Shown here: piece after piece, positions 54,916-63,772 of the stretch
Layout: each line of letters opens with the position of its first letter
Numbering within the stretch: the first letter of the stretch is position 1
Origin: Chryseobacterium sp. LJ668
Lineage (GTDB): Bacteria > Bacteroidota > Bacteroidia > Flavobacteriales > Weeksellaceae
Length of the DNA stretch: 64,000 bases
Assembly (NCBI RefSeq): GCF_019613955.1
Contig: NZ_CP080443.1
Location: 2,279,001-2,343,000, forward strand
Reading direction: 5' to 3'
Program-made: the position numbers and the translations under genes
Notes under the pieces: model-generated
The model's database searches: none
What the model saw: only the letters and a program-made list of their open reading frames with translations
Told to the model about the DNA's origin: nothing

Positions 54916-56514
54916 CTATCTGCTGTAATACTGAATCTGCATTTCCTTAGGATATTTCACTTCATAAGAGAAATTGATTTTATCTGAAGCTCCGCTGTTG
55001 ATTTTTCTGTTCCAAAGAATGCTTCCGGTTTTTTCGTCATAGATTCCATTTCCGATTTCTAAAGATTTCACCGTAATCTTTGAATTTTCACTTAAAGGAA
55101 GCTGATCAAGAATTTCCAGTTCGATGTTTTCCTTCGTATTGTTTCTCACCGTAATTTCATAAGACTCTGTTTCCCATTTATTAGAGTTGAGTGTTTTATG
55201 TGAAGTTTTGTCTTCAATCTTGATTCTTTTCACCACAATTCTTTCATCAACACCAAGAGAAATTGGGAATTCATCTTTTACATAAGTGCTTTTTATATTT
55301 GTTTTTCCGATGTAGTTATCTTCAAAATAAATATTGGCTTCTCCTGAAATGAGGTTTAGGTTTTGCCAGTTTTTCACAAAAGCCATCAGGAAAACCTGAT
55401 TATTCAGCTTAGGCACGGTGTGATATTTATACGTTGCATCCACTTCTTTTTTATCCAAAATCACATATTGCTCTTTTTCCTGACTGACGATGGTTTGATT
55501 AAATTTCAGCTCATACAAAACATTCATCTGATTATCCGAAACCGTCGCTACAGGAATTTGGCTTGTAGCTGCAACTTCTTCAGCGCGCATTTGGTAAGAG
55601 TTTGTCAAATCAGCTTTTGCTTTTTTTTCATATCCAATTTTCACATCATCGTAATTGTGAGCCGTGTATTCTGCAACGTAGAGTGGTAACAAAATAGGTC
55701 TGTCCTGATTGTAAGATGGGCGGTAAGTAGAAACGAAAAGCTTAACATTGTTCCAGTCCTGTCCGGTTTTCTGATAAATTTTTCCTTTGTAGACAATCTC
55801 AAGAGGTCTTTTGGTTGATAAAGCACGCAAATCGTAAGATGGAATCCAACCCGCATTGGAAACAATGTAACTTACTCCAAGATTCAAATTCATTTCGTTT
55901 TCGGCGAGAATTTCCAAAATAAGCTCTTTTTTATTTTGATTTTTATGGGTCTGCTCTTCCGCAAACTGCTTGTCGATTTTAGCAATGCTTTCATCCAATA
56001 CAGTTTTTTGTTCGCTGAGTAAAAACACCTGGTTATCAATTTCAAGCATTCTTTTTCTGTAAAATTCTGTCAGTTTTATCAGCTGTTCCTGCGGGGTTGA
56101 TTTGTCGTTGGTAGAAACTTTGAGATTATCGTTGATGATATTTTGTTCGCCAGTAAGATTTTTAATCTGAATATTCAACAAATTAACCTGTCTTAGAAAT
56201 TTCTTCTTTTCATCATTCAGTTTTTTTTCTCCGTCAGAAAGCTCATCATCTTTAAGATAATTGCTTTGTGGGGTAATTGAGAGAAGTGTTGTGTTCTTTT
56301 CAAGATTGATTTTGTAGGTGTTTTCATCAAGATCATTAGGCAGATTGATTATTTTCACTGTATTTTTTCCTTTTTGCAGAGTCACATTTGTACTTCCAAA
56401 AACTTTAGCGCCCTGTAGAAAAACGGTTGCCTGTTTTATATCTATTTCCTTTTTTATTTCCTGAGATTTTAGAAATGAAACTGAAAGAATTAATATTAAA
56501 AAATAGTGTCGCAT
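54916..56514 (-). CDS. mucoidy inhibitor MuiA family protein (DUF4139)
   Basis: A 532-residue exported protein. A signal peptide is followed by a DUF4140-like N-terminal part (KQATVFLQGAKVFGS), a long helical/coiled-coil region (about 75-190), then the DUF4139 domain (LGVSYIVSNAGWIPSYDLRA onwards) and the C-terminal WNRKINSGASDKINFSYEVK. Members are known as mucoidy inhibitors, but their mechanism is unknown. It heads an operon with the VWA gene. The direct repeats at 56577-56607 lie 62 bases upstream. Confidence 0.9.
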   Translation of the reverse strand: MRHYFLILILSVSFLKSQEIKKEIDIKQATVFLQGAKVFGSTNVTLQKGKNTVKIINLPNDLDENTYKINLEKNTTLLSITPQSNYLKDDELSDGEKKLNDEKKKFLRQVNLLNIQIKNLTGEQNIINDNLKVSTNDKSTPQEQLIKLTEFYRKRMLEIDNQVFLLSEQKTVLDESIAKIDKQFAEEQTHKNQNKKELILEILAENEMNLNLGVSYIVSNAGWIPSYDLRALSTKRPLEIVYKGKIYQKTGQDWNNVKLFVSTYRPSYNQDRPILLPLYVAEYTAHNYDDVKIGYEKKAKADLTNSYQMRAEEVAATSQIPVATVSDNQMNVLYELKFNQTIVSQEKEQYVILDKKEVDATYKYHTVPKLNNQVFLMAFVKNWQNLNLISGEANIYFEDNYIGKTNIKSTYVKDEFPISLGVDERIVVKRIKIEDKTSHKTLNSNKWETESYEITVRNNTKENIELEILDQLPLSENSKITVKSLEIGNGIYDEKTGSILWNRKINSGASDKINFSYEVKYPKEMQIQYYSR

Positions 56515-56576
56515 TGTTTATTATTTTTTTGATTTCTACAGTAAAATTACTTTGTATCTCAAACGTAATTTTGCAG

Positions 56577-56607
56577 ACTTGGTAAATAGTAGACTTGACT
56601 TGGTGAA
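56577..56607. promoter_or_regulatory. LytTR-type direct repeats ahead of the MuiA operon
   Basis: ACTTGGTAAA (56577-56586) and ACTTGGTGAA (56598-56607), 21 bases from start to start, 62 bases before the MuiA start. A matching pair lies at 58420-58450. A minus-strand TACGTTTG (56560-56567) is a candidate -7 box. Confidence 0.6.
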
Positions 56608-56628
56608 TGAAATATGTATTAAGATTAA

Positions 56629-57771
56629 CTAGTAATCTGTCAAAATATGGAATCTGTCTTGTGACACATTCATTTTTTTGAAATCGACCGCTTTAGCGTT
56701 GATTTTCTGGTTTTTAAAATAAAATGTAATCGTGCTGTCTTTCTGATTTTTCAATAGTTTATGTTTGGACATATTGTGGTTATCATCTTTGAGAATTATT
56801 TGATTATCAACAGAAATATCATAATGAAATGCACTCATTTTCTCAGAAGATTTATCCATAAAAATCAGGTATTGGTCTTTATGAAAAAATAAATATTGAT
56901 ATGGACTTTCGGGAGAAGATACATGATAAGCTCCGACTAAATTCAATGGATTTTTTTCATCTTCTTTATTGAAATAGGATATTCCTAATTTGATAAATAA
57001 AATTCCTACAATTAAGATTTTTAAAAATGCTTTATAAGGAAGAAATGTAGCTTGGTCAAAATAAGTTTTTCCAGGAACACGGATAATTATCAAAATAAGC
57101 TTCCATCCAGTTTCTCTCACCAAAAAAATGCTCATCAAAAGTAAGATCAAAGAGAAAAATTTCACAGAAATATCAAACCCGATATTGATAATGAAAATTT
57201 GACTAAAACTGATGATTGATAATAACAATACTAGGAATAGAGAACGTTTGAATAGCAATAGAATGCCCGTAAAAAATTCGATAGATCCGATAATCAAATT
57301 ATATATTTTTGAAGTTCCAATGATACTCCAGAATAAGATATCTTGATCTAAATTTCCGAATCGGGTAAATAAAATATTTGATTCAGGCGTCGGAAACTGA
57401 GTTTGAAAAATTTTGTCGACTCCATATTTTATTAAAATAACTGAGATATAATTTATACATACATATTCTATCATTAATAAAAACTTCTCTGCTCGTTTTT
57501 TCTTTATAATGAAACTCAAAACTGCAGAATTGAACAGCAGAATAATTATCAAAATCAACATTGAAATACTATCGGAACTATAATCTATTCTGATATTTTT
57601 CTTATTGAAAAAATTTTCTGAAAGAAGTTGAGTGAAATCTCCAAAAATGAAATGAGTAATTTTCAATTGATAATCATTCAAAAAAGTCAATGGAAAAAAA
57701 ACTATAAATTGTAGAAAAAACACACCAAAAAATAGGCTGGATTTTTCTAAAAGAATTGATGTGTTACACAC
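56629..57771 (-). CDS. DoxX-like polytopic membrane protein
   Basis: A 380-residue protein with about eight transmembrane segments in the first 270 residues and a soluble C-terminal domain of about 100 residues (YQYLFFHKDQYLIFMDKSS). The SIEFFTGILLLFKRS stretch is DoxX-like. Similar proteins sit beside respiratory or envelope genes in Bacteroidota, but a function is not known. It is 11 bases downstream of the small exported protein, so the pair is an operon. The LytTR-type repeats lie ahead of that operon. Confidence 0.75.
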   Translation of the reverse strand: MCNTSILLEKSSLFFGVFFLQFIVFFPLTFLNDYQLKITHFIFGDFTQLLSENFFNKKNIRIDYSSDSISMLILIIILLFNSAVLSFIIKKKRAEKFLLMIEYVCINYISVILIKYGVDKIFQTQFPTPESNILFTRFGNLDQDILFWSIIGTSKIYNLIIGSIEFFTGILLLFKRSLFLVLLLSIISFSQIFIINIGFDISVKFFSLILLLMSIFLVRETGWKLILIIIRVPGKTYFDQATFLPYKAFLKILIVGILFIKLGISYFNKEDEKNPLNLVGAYHVSSPESPYQYLFFHKDQYLIFMDKSSEKMSAFHYDISVDNQIILKDDNHNMSKHKLLKNQKDSTITFYFKNQKINAKAVDFKKMNVSQDRFHILTDY

Positions 57772-57782
57772 TCTTTTAAGTT

Positions 57783-58358
57783 TTAGGGGTGTTTCTTATA
57801 GATAAAGAGAAAAGCAAAAACAGCAATACTTAAAACCAATAAAGACATCATTTCCTCAGTAGGCCTGCCGTTTTTTATTTCTGCATTTTTTATCGCTTTT
57901 TTAATCGGTAATGGTTTGTATTTTTTAGTTTTAGCATCATATTTTAGAAATACGGTACTGTCGATATCATTTTGAAAATTATAATCTTTCTTAAGTATAT
58001 CTTTTACACTATCTATATTCCTGCTCGAAAAAATAGCATGATTATACACGGTATCTCTTCCGGCTTTCCATTTTTCTGTATTTCCGTTTCTTCTGTTTTT
58101 GCAGAATAATGAAGTGATCATTACGCTTTTTTTGTTATCGATGATAATGACGCTGTCTAATCTCGAATTGGTTACAAATCGTTCCGGTGCAACTCCAAGA
58201 TTAGAATAATTGGTGTTGTAGTGATCTTCTAAAATACTTTTTTCAAAATATTTCATATCACCGCTGTGACTTTTGTAGGAGATTAATTTGGTTTGGGAGA
58301 AAGCATTGCAACTCCATAGTAATAATACAGATTGAATTAAAAAGGATAGATTTTTCAT
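57783..58358 (-). CDS. hypothetical exported, C-terminally anchored protein
   Basis: A 191-residue protein with a signal peptide (LWSCNAFSQ, to about 22) and a C-terminal membrane helix (MMSLLVLSIAVFAFLFIY). The middle is a small soluble domain with VMITSLFCKNRRNG. No family recognised. It is in an operon with the DoxX-like gene, behind the direct repeats (start 61 bases from the nearest repeat) and a TAAGTTTG -7 box (58384-58391, minus). Confidence 0.75.
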   Translation of the reverse strand: MKNLSFLIQSVLLLWSCNAFSQTKLISYKSHSGDMKYFEKSILEDHYNTNYSNLGVAPERFVTNSRLDSVIIIDNKKSVMITSLFCKNRRNGNTEKWKAGRDTVYNHAIFSSRNIDSVKDILKKDYNFQNDIDSTVFLKYDAKTKKYKPLPIKKAIKNAEIKNGRPTEEMMSLLVLSIAVFAFLFIYKKHP

Positions 58359-58383
58359 GATAAATAAGTTTAAAATTAGGATA

Positions 58384-58391
58384 CAAACTTA
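58384..58391 (-). promoter_or_regulatory. -7 box TAAGTTTG of the DoxX-like operon
   Basis: Minus-strand TAnnTTTG match 25 bases before the start at 58358. Confidence 0.6.
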
Positions 58392-58419
58392 GCTTCATAA
58401 CCAAAGGCTGAAAGGGTAA

Positions 58420-58450
58420 ACTTGGTGAAATCCATTTTCCACTTGGTGAA
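58420..58450. promoter_or_regulatory. LytTR-type direct repeats between the DoxX-like operon and the kinase
   Basis: Two identical copies of ACTTGGTGAA (58420-58429 and 58441-58450), 21 bases apart. The site lies 61 bases from the minus-strand start and 39 bases from the kinase ATG on the plus side, so it could serve both directions. Confidence 0.65.
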
Positions 58451-58456
58451 AAGTTG

Positions 58457-58485
58457 TTGGCGAATTATATATATGTATATCTTTG
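58457..58485 (+). promoter_or_regulatory. promoter of the kinase (TTG-N18-TATCTTTG)
   Basis: -33 TTG 58457-58459 and -7 TATCTTTG 58478-58485. The ATG follows the -7 box by only 4 bases, so the message should be leaderless or nearly so. Confidence 0.7.
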
Positions 58486-58489
58486 TTTT

Positions 58490-60262
58490 ATGAAAACACT
58501 CCGGGTTTTTACGCTTCTTTTTATTCTGGTTTTTGGGAATATTCTCTATTCTCAGACTACGAATGTTGTAAAAGAAGTTCAGGCAGAGACTAAAAAACTG
58601 AGTAAAGCAGTTGACAGCAAAAACGAATCTGCAGAAGCCGACTCTTATTACAATATCGGTGAAACTTTTTACAACAACGGCAACTTTCCGAAAAGTGAAG
58701 AATATTTTATAAAATCAAAAAATATTTACGAAAAGCTCAATGATAAACAGAATCTCGAAAAGGTAACGAGAAAACTGGCACAATCTCAGGAAAACCAAAA
58801 TAAACTGAGATCTGCACTCAATAATTACGAAGTGGCATCGAATATTGGATATTCAAAATCAAAAAAAGTTTTAAACGCCAATGATGTATCTAGGCTTTCA
58901 TCGCCGTCAGTTGCTCAAAAAGCAGAAGCCATTCAGAATAATATCAACATCAGCGAAAAAGAAAATAACAAAGAAGATCTCGCAGCAAGCTATAGCCAAA
59001 TGGCGGATGTAAATATGGAGCAGAAAAATATTCCGAAAGCCGAGGAAAACCTGAACAGTGCATATCAAATTTCTAAAAAAGATGCTCCTCAGCAGGCATT
59101 GGAAATCAATCAGAAACTGACTGATTTTTATGTCGGAAACAAAAATTTCGACAAAGCCATTGAGGCTAAAAAAGAAGTTCTAAAGGAAGATTTTGTAAAA
59201 GACAATTCTCAGAAAAAAGTAGAGCAGATCCAGGAGCTTGCAGAGATTTACATCAAAAAAAATGATCCTGAAGAAGCCATAGTTTTATTAAAAAACGCCT
59301 ACGATATTGCTTTAAATAAAGGTCATACATTAGAAGCCCAGAAAAGTGTAAAAAAACTCGACAGTTTATATGCAATTTCTGAAAATACAACAGCTTCGGT
59401 GAATCTTTACCGTGATTTTTTAAAAAGACTGCCCGATTTGGTTTCTAAAGACCGGAGTTTGGTAGACAATAAGATCCTTGAAGATACCGAACAGCGGATT
59501 TCACAGCTAGAACAGGAAAAAAAGCTGAAAGATGAGCTGATTCGGAAGAAAAATATTTTCAATTACAGCCTGATCGCAGTTTTAGTATTATTGTCTTGTT
59601 TGGTTTTTTTTATTTTCAGAATGCTAAAAAAAGTTCAGATCAAAAATAAAAAAATAGCCTTACAATCGCTGCGTCGTGAGATGAATCCGCATTTTATTTT
59701 TAATAGCTTAAATTCTGTCAATCAGTTTATCGCAACTAATAATGAGCTGGAAGCGAATCAATATTTAACCAAATTCTCAAAATTGATGCGTGGTGTTATG
59801 GAAAATTCTGCCGAAGATTTTATTCCGTTTCATCAGGAATTAGATTTGCTTCAGAATTATCTGGCTTTAGAAAAAACACGTTTTGCTGAAAAATTTGATT
59901 ATGAAATTATCGTTGATGAAAATTTAAACCGGCAAAATCTCCAGATTCCGGGAATGATGGTTCAGCCGTTCTTAGAAAACGCAATTTGGCACGGACTGCG
60001 TTACAGAACTGAAAAAGGATTTTTGAAGCTTAGTTTTAAAAAAGAAAATCAACATTTGAAAATCTGCATCGAAGACAACGGAATCGGAATTGAAGAAAGC
60101 AAAAAGCAGAAAACCATCCACCAAAAAAACCGGGAGGGGCGCGGAATGAAAAATACTTTAGAACGAATCAGGCTCCTCAATGACTTGTATCAGAAAGGTA
60201 TTACCTGCTCAGTTAAAGATTCTGAAAAAGGAGTGATGGTCGAGATTTTGATGATGATTTAA
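58490..60262 (+). CDS. TPR-containing LytS-type sensor histidine kinase
   Basis: A 590-residue sensor. A signal peptide is followed by a periplasmic region of TPR-like repeats (about 30-330), one transmembrane helix (about 355-378), and a His_kinase/HATPase module. The phospho-His lies in RREMNPHFIFNSLNSV (near 402). The N-type box MMVQPFLENAIWHGLRY and G boxes DNGIGI and GRGMKN follow. LytS-type kinases signal to LytTR regulators, and one lies 75 bases downstream. The ATG at 58490 fits the promoter; the longer frame from 58454 does not. Confidence 0.93.
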   Translation: MKTLRVFTLLFILVFGNILYSQTTNVVKEVQAETKKLSKAVDSKNESAEADSYYNIGETFYNNGNFPKSEEYFIKSKNIYEKLNDKQNLEKVTRKLAQSQENQNKLRSALNNYEVASNIGYSKSKKVLNANDVSRLSSPSVAQKAEAIQNNINISEKENNKEDLAASYSQMADVNMEQKNIPKAEENLNSAYQISKKDAPQQALEINQKLTDFYVGNKNFDKAIEAKKEVLKEDFVKDNSQKKVEQIQELAEIYIKKNDPEEAIVLLKNAYDIALNKGHTLEAQKSVKKLDSLYAISENTTASVNLYRDFLKRLPDLVSKDRSLVDNKILEDTEQRISQLEQEKKLKDELIRKKNIFNYSLIAVLVLLSCLVFFIFRMLKKVQIKNKKIALQSLRREMNPHFIFNSLNSVNQFIATNNELEANQYLTKFSKLMRGVMENSAEDFIPFHQELDLLQNYLALEKTRFAEKFDYEIIVDENLNRQNLQIPGMMVQPFLENAIWHGLRYRTEKGFLKLSFKKENQHLKICIEDNGIGIEESKKQKTIHQKNREGRGMKNTLERIRLLNDLYQKGITCSVKDSEKGVMVEILMMI

Positions 60263-60337
60263 GAAAGATACTGATGAAATTATTTAGAAATATAACGACT
60301 TATTTAATGTCTTCAATAGTAATCTCAAACTAAAAAG

Positions 60338-61072
60338 ATGAAAATAAAATCCATCATCGTAGACGATGAAAAAATTGCAAGAGATGTTCTCAGAAATTAT
60401 CTTTCAAAATACTGTCCGCAAATCGAGATTTTGGGTGAGGCTGAGAATATAAAAGAAGCTGTTCCTTTGATTGCTGAAATGCAGCCACAATTGGTTTTTC
60501 TCGATGTCGAAATGCCTTTCGGAAATGCTTTTGATGTGTTGGAAGCTACCAGTGAATATACCTATGAAACAATTTTTATTACCGCATTTTCTCAATATTC
60601 TCTTCAGGCTTTGAATAAATCTGCAAGTTATTATATTTTAAAACCTATTGATATTCAGGAGCTTATTTTATCAGTAAATAAGGTGGCAGAAAGCATTGAG
60701 AAGAATGAAGAACTCAACCGGAATAAAATTCTTCTTGAAAATTTAAAATTAAAACCCGAAAAACAACAGCTGATTCTCCCGACTTTGCAGGGTTTTGATG
60801 TAGTGAAAACAGAAGATATCATGAGACTTCAGGCGGATGGAAATTTTACACAGGTTTATCTCACAGACCATTCAAAAAAGATGGTTTGTCGGTTTTTAAA
60901 GCATTTTGATGACCTGCTTGAAAATCCTTTTGTAAGAGTCCACCGTTCACATATCATCAACACAAATTTTGTAAAATCTTACCATAAAAGCGGTACTGCA
61001 ACGCTGTCTGATGACACCGAAATTGAAGTTTCTTCAAGCTTTAAAGATCAGTTTTTGAAAGTTTTTTCTTAA
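60338..61072 (+). CDS. LytTR-family response regulator
   Basis: A 244-residue regulator. The receiver domain has the phospho-acceptor Asp56 (VFLDVEMP) and Lys102 (ILKPID). The LytTR DNA-binding domain occupies about 140-244 (VRVHRSHIINTNFVKS). LytTR proteins bind direct repeats about 21 bp apart. Such repeats (ACTTGGTRAA) lie upstream of the MuiA-VWA operon and between the DoxX-like operon and the kinase, so these are its likely targets. It is the cognate partner of the preceding kinase. Confidence 0.93.
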   Translation: MKIKSIIVDDEKIARDVLRNYLSKYCPQIEILGEAENIKEAVPLIAEMQPQLVFLDVEMPFGNAFDVLEATSEYTYETIFITAFSQYSLQALNKSASYYILKPIDIQELILSVNKVAESIEKNEELNRNKILLENLKLKPEKQQLILPTLQGFDVVKTEDIMRLQADGNFTQVYLTDHSKKMVCRFLKHFDDLLENPFVRVHRSHIINTNFVKSYHKSGTATLSDDTEIEVSSSFKDQFLKVFS

Positions 61073-61140
61073 TCTGAAGATAGAAAATTGCCAAGCAGGG
61101 CATCATTTTTGAATCTAATTTTCACACAAAACCTTATTCT

Positions 61141-61680
61141 ATGAAAACTTTTCAGAAAATAGCTATTCCGGTTTCTTTGGGCATTATCGGATTGTTGTTA
61201 TTCAGTTCCTGTTCGGTGGGAATTACAGAAGGTGCAACGGCCGTCAAAAATTTTAATTCGGAAAAATATCTTGGTAAATGGTACGAAATTGCTCGTTTCG
61301 ACTATAAATTTGAGAAGAATCTGGATAATGTTACCGCCGATTATTCTCTCAATCCTGATGGTACAATCAAAGTTCAGAACAGAGGCTACAATTACATTAA
61401 AAAAGAATGGAAAGAGTCAGTAGGAGAGGCAAGATTCGTCAATGATAAATCTGAAGCAAGATTGAAAGTTTCATTTTTTAAACCTATTTGGGCTGGTTAC
61501 AATGTAATCGATATTGATGACGACTATCAGCACGCTTTGATTGTCGGCCATAGCACAAAATATATTTGGATTTTATCAAGAAATAAAGAAATTCCAAACA
61601 GCATCAGAGAAAGATTTTTAGCAAAAGCTAAGAAATTGGGTTTTAATACGGATGATTTAATTTGGGTAAAACATAATTAA
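61141..61680 (+). CDS. blc: lipocalin (Blc-type lipoprotein)
   Basis: A 179-residue lipoprotein (LLLFSSCSVG, lipid Cys at 24). The lipocalin GxW motif is LGKWYEIARFD (near 44-54). The barrel continues with DYSLNPDGTIKVQNRGY and ends with LSRNKEIPN. Blc-type lipocalins bind lipids in the envelope, often under membrane stress. It follows the two-component genes by 68 bases but no shared operator is seen. The following inverted repeat may act as terminator. Confidence 0.92.
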   Translation: MKTFQKIAIPVSLGIIGLLLFSSCSVGITEGATAVKNFNSEKYLGKWYEIARFDYKFEKNLDNVTADYSLNPDGTIKVQNRGYNYIKKEWKESVGEARFVNDKSEARLKVSFFKPIWAGYNVIDIDDDYQHALIVGHSTKYIWILSRNKEIPNSIRERFLAKAKKLGFNTDDLIWVKHN

Positions 61681-61681
61681 T

Positions 61682-61712
61682 CATTGCGAGGAGCGAAGCA
61701 ATGAAGCAATCT
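61682..61712. repeat. REP-like intergenic element
   Basis: 31 bases differing at three positions from the element at 49465-49495, in the gap after the lipocalin gene. Confidence 0.7.
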
Positions 61713-61730
61713 CAAATAATTTAATATTAA

Positions 61731-61812
61731 GTTTGTCATTCTGACGAAGGAAGAATCTCTACAATTAAAAATAGATTCTTCACTCCATTTCTTTTCGTTC
61801 AGAATGACAAAC
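61731..61812. repeat. long inverted repeat after the lipocalin gene
   Basis: Left arm GTTTGTCATTCTGA-CGAAGGAAGAATCT (61731-61758) pairs imperfectly with AGATTCTTC ... TCAGAATGACAAAC (61773-61812). It is a second repeat family beside the REP-like one and may terminate both convergent genes. Confidence 0.65.
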
Positions 61813-61813
61813 T

Positions 61814-62302
61814 TTATGTTTTATTTAAATTCCTATACTTTTTCCACTCCAAAAAACGGAGATCAATAATCTGTTTCATCACATCATAATTTTCATAAGT
61901 GTCTTCAATATGATAAAAGGTCTCATATTCAAAATCACTTTCTTCAGCCATAGAATCAAAAATATTGATATAATCCGTAGCAAATGAACTGAATTGATCT
62001 GCAAAATCTGTTTCATCAACATAATAATCCTTCGCAAAAGCATTTCCCATATCATTCAGATTATATTCGGAAAACTTTCCTTCTAAGGCCTCGATGACAA
62101 AATCTGCACCGGTTATTTCGCGTTTTTTTAGACTTTTAATTTTATTTTCGTGGGCTTCATTAAGCTCATTGGAATATAAACTATTGTTGATACACCAATT
62201 CAGGAACATTCCGGTATGTGTTGCGCTGTTCTTTTCGGGGAGCCCTTCGGGAAAATCTTCGCTATGGTGCCATGAAGCATCATCATAAGTAGTCATAATC
62301 AT
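61814..62302 (-). CDS. hypothetical protein (DUF7832-like)
   Basis: A 162-residue cytoplasmic protein, acidic and mostly helical. TYDDASWHHSEDFPEGLP and ATHTGMFLNWCINN resemble a family I recall as DUF7832, in which the DDASWH and ATHxGMFL motifs are conserved; its function is unknown. Related proteins sometimes occur in immunity-protein clusters, but no toxin is nearby. A minus-strand TATCTTTG (62328-62335) lies 25 bases upstream. Either Met1 or Met3 could be the start. Confidence 0.72.
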   Translation of the reverse strand: MIMTTYDDASWHHSEDFPEGLPEKNSATHTGMFLNWCINNSLYSNELNEAHENKIKSLKKREITGADFVIEALEGKFSEYNLNDMGNAFAKDYYVDETDFADQFSSFATDYINIFDSMAEESDFEYETFYHIEDTYENYDVMKQIIDLRFLEWKKYRNLNKT

Positions 62303-62327
62303 TATTATAGTTGCAGACAGTTCAAAT

Positions 62328-62335
62328 CAAAGATA
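62328..62335 (-). promoter_or_regulatory. -7 box TATCTTTG of the DUF7832-like gene
   Basis: Minus-strand TAnnTTTG match 25 bases before the start at 62302. No clear -33. Confidence 0.6.
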
Positions 62336-62414
62336 TAAAAAATCATTTTCTTTTGCTTACCACAAAGATTTTAGCGTCATTTGTAATGAATTTTTTCTCT
62401 CAAAAATCAAAAGT

Positions 62415-63665
62415 ATGCAAAACGCAGTTCTTATCACCATTGGTGACGAAATTCTTTCTGGAAATACCGTTGATACCAATTCAAATTTCATTGCTACGGA
62501 GCTCAAAAATATAGGAATAAAAGTTGTACAGATTTTCACCATTTCAGACGAGATTGAAATTATCAAAAATACATTGAAATCTGCCTTTGAATTGGGCAAT
62601 TTGGTTATTACTACAGGCGGTTTAGGACCAACAAGAGATGATAAAACCAAGAAAGCTTTAGCCGAGTTTTTTGATGACGAAATTGCTTTGGATGATGTCA
62701 CTTTTAAACATCTTAGATCATACATGGAAAAACGAGGCCGCATCGAAATCTTAGAAAGAAACCGCGAGCAGGCTTTCGTGCCTACAAAATCCAAAGTTTT
62801 TCAAAATCATTACGGCACTGCACCTTGTATGATGATGGAACAGGACGGGAAATTATCTTTTAGTTTACCCGGTGTGCCTTATGAAGTAAAGCCTTTGATT
62901 AAAGATCAGATTGTTCCTTTTTTAAAAGATAAATTTAACCTGAATTTTATTACAACGAGAATTGTTTCTGTAGTGGGTATTCCAGAGAGCATTTTAGCAG
63001 ACCAAATTGAAAACTGGGAGTTGTCTTTGCCTGAAAACCTTGCCCTTTCATATCTTCCAGTCGGAACAAGAGTGAAATTGAGGTTGACTGCAACGGGAAC
63101 AGATGATAATGTATTGCAAAGCCAGTTAGAAGAAGAAATTCAAAAATTGATTCCGATCATCGGAGATAATATCATAGCTACCTCAGAAGATAAAATTGAA
63201 AAGATTTTAGGCGAAATTCTAAGCCGAAAAAAGCTTACGATTTCAATGGCAGAAAGCTGTACCGGCGGACAGTTATCGCTTCTGTTAACTGCAATTCCCG
63301 GGAGTTCAAAATATTTTTTCGGAGGCGTCGTTGCGTACGAAACTCAGAAAAAAATCGACCTTTTGAACGTTTCCGAAAGTTCAGTAGAACGCTTTACAGT
63401 TGTGAGCGAAGAGGTCTCAAGTGAAATGGCTAAAGGCTGTCAGAATTTATTTAAAACGGATATTGCACTTTCCACTACAGGAGTTGCCGGCCCCGGAAAA
63501 GGAGAAGATGGTAAAGAAGTTGGTCTGGTTTATTATACGATCAGAGTCAAAAATGAATCTGAAACTTTCAAACTATTTCTCCCGCATCTGGAAAGACAGG
63601 ATTTTATTTATTTTGTCTCTCAGAAAATCATTCAGGATTTGGTAGGAATTTTAATTCGAAAATAA
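62415..63665 (+). CDS. cinA: CinA family protein (competence/damage-inducible)
   Basis: A 416-residue two-domain protein. The N-terminal MoCF-like domain shows ITIGDEILSGNTVDTNS and TTGGLGPTRDD (ADP-ribose/FAD-pyrophosphatase type in studied members). The C-terminal domain (MAESCTGGQLSLLLTAIPGS near 279-298; TTGVAGPG) is the nicotinamide-nucleotide amidase, which recycles NMN for NAD. Both domains appear complete. It is followed by the M13 peptidase. Confidence 0.94.
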   Translation: MQNAVLITIGDEILSGNTVDTNSNFIATELKNIGIKVVQIFTISDEIEIIKNTLKSAFELGNLVITTGGLGPTRDDKTKKALAEFFDDEIALDDVTFKHLRSYMEKRGRIEILERNREQAFVPTKSKVFQNHYGTAPCMMMEQDGKLSFSLPGVPYEVKPLIKDQIVPFLKDKFNLNFITTRIVSVVGIPESILADQIENWELSLPENLALSYLPVGTRVKLRLTATGTDDNVLQSQLEEEIQKLIPIIGDNIIATSEDKIEKILGEILSRKKLTISMAESCTGGQLSLLLTAIPGSSKYFFGGVVAYETQKKIDLLNVSESSVERFTVVSEEVSSEMAKGCQNLFKTDIALSTTGVAGPGKGEDGKEVGLVYYTIRVKNESETFKLFLPHLERQDFIYFVSQKIIQDLVGILIRK

Positions 63666-63772
63666 AAAAAATAAATTATTATTTTTTTGAAAAATCCGAT
63701 TCATAAAATAAATTAACTTTCTCGTAACAAAATTTAAATTAAATATACATATTATATAAAATTATTATTAGA

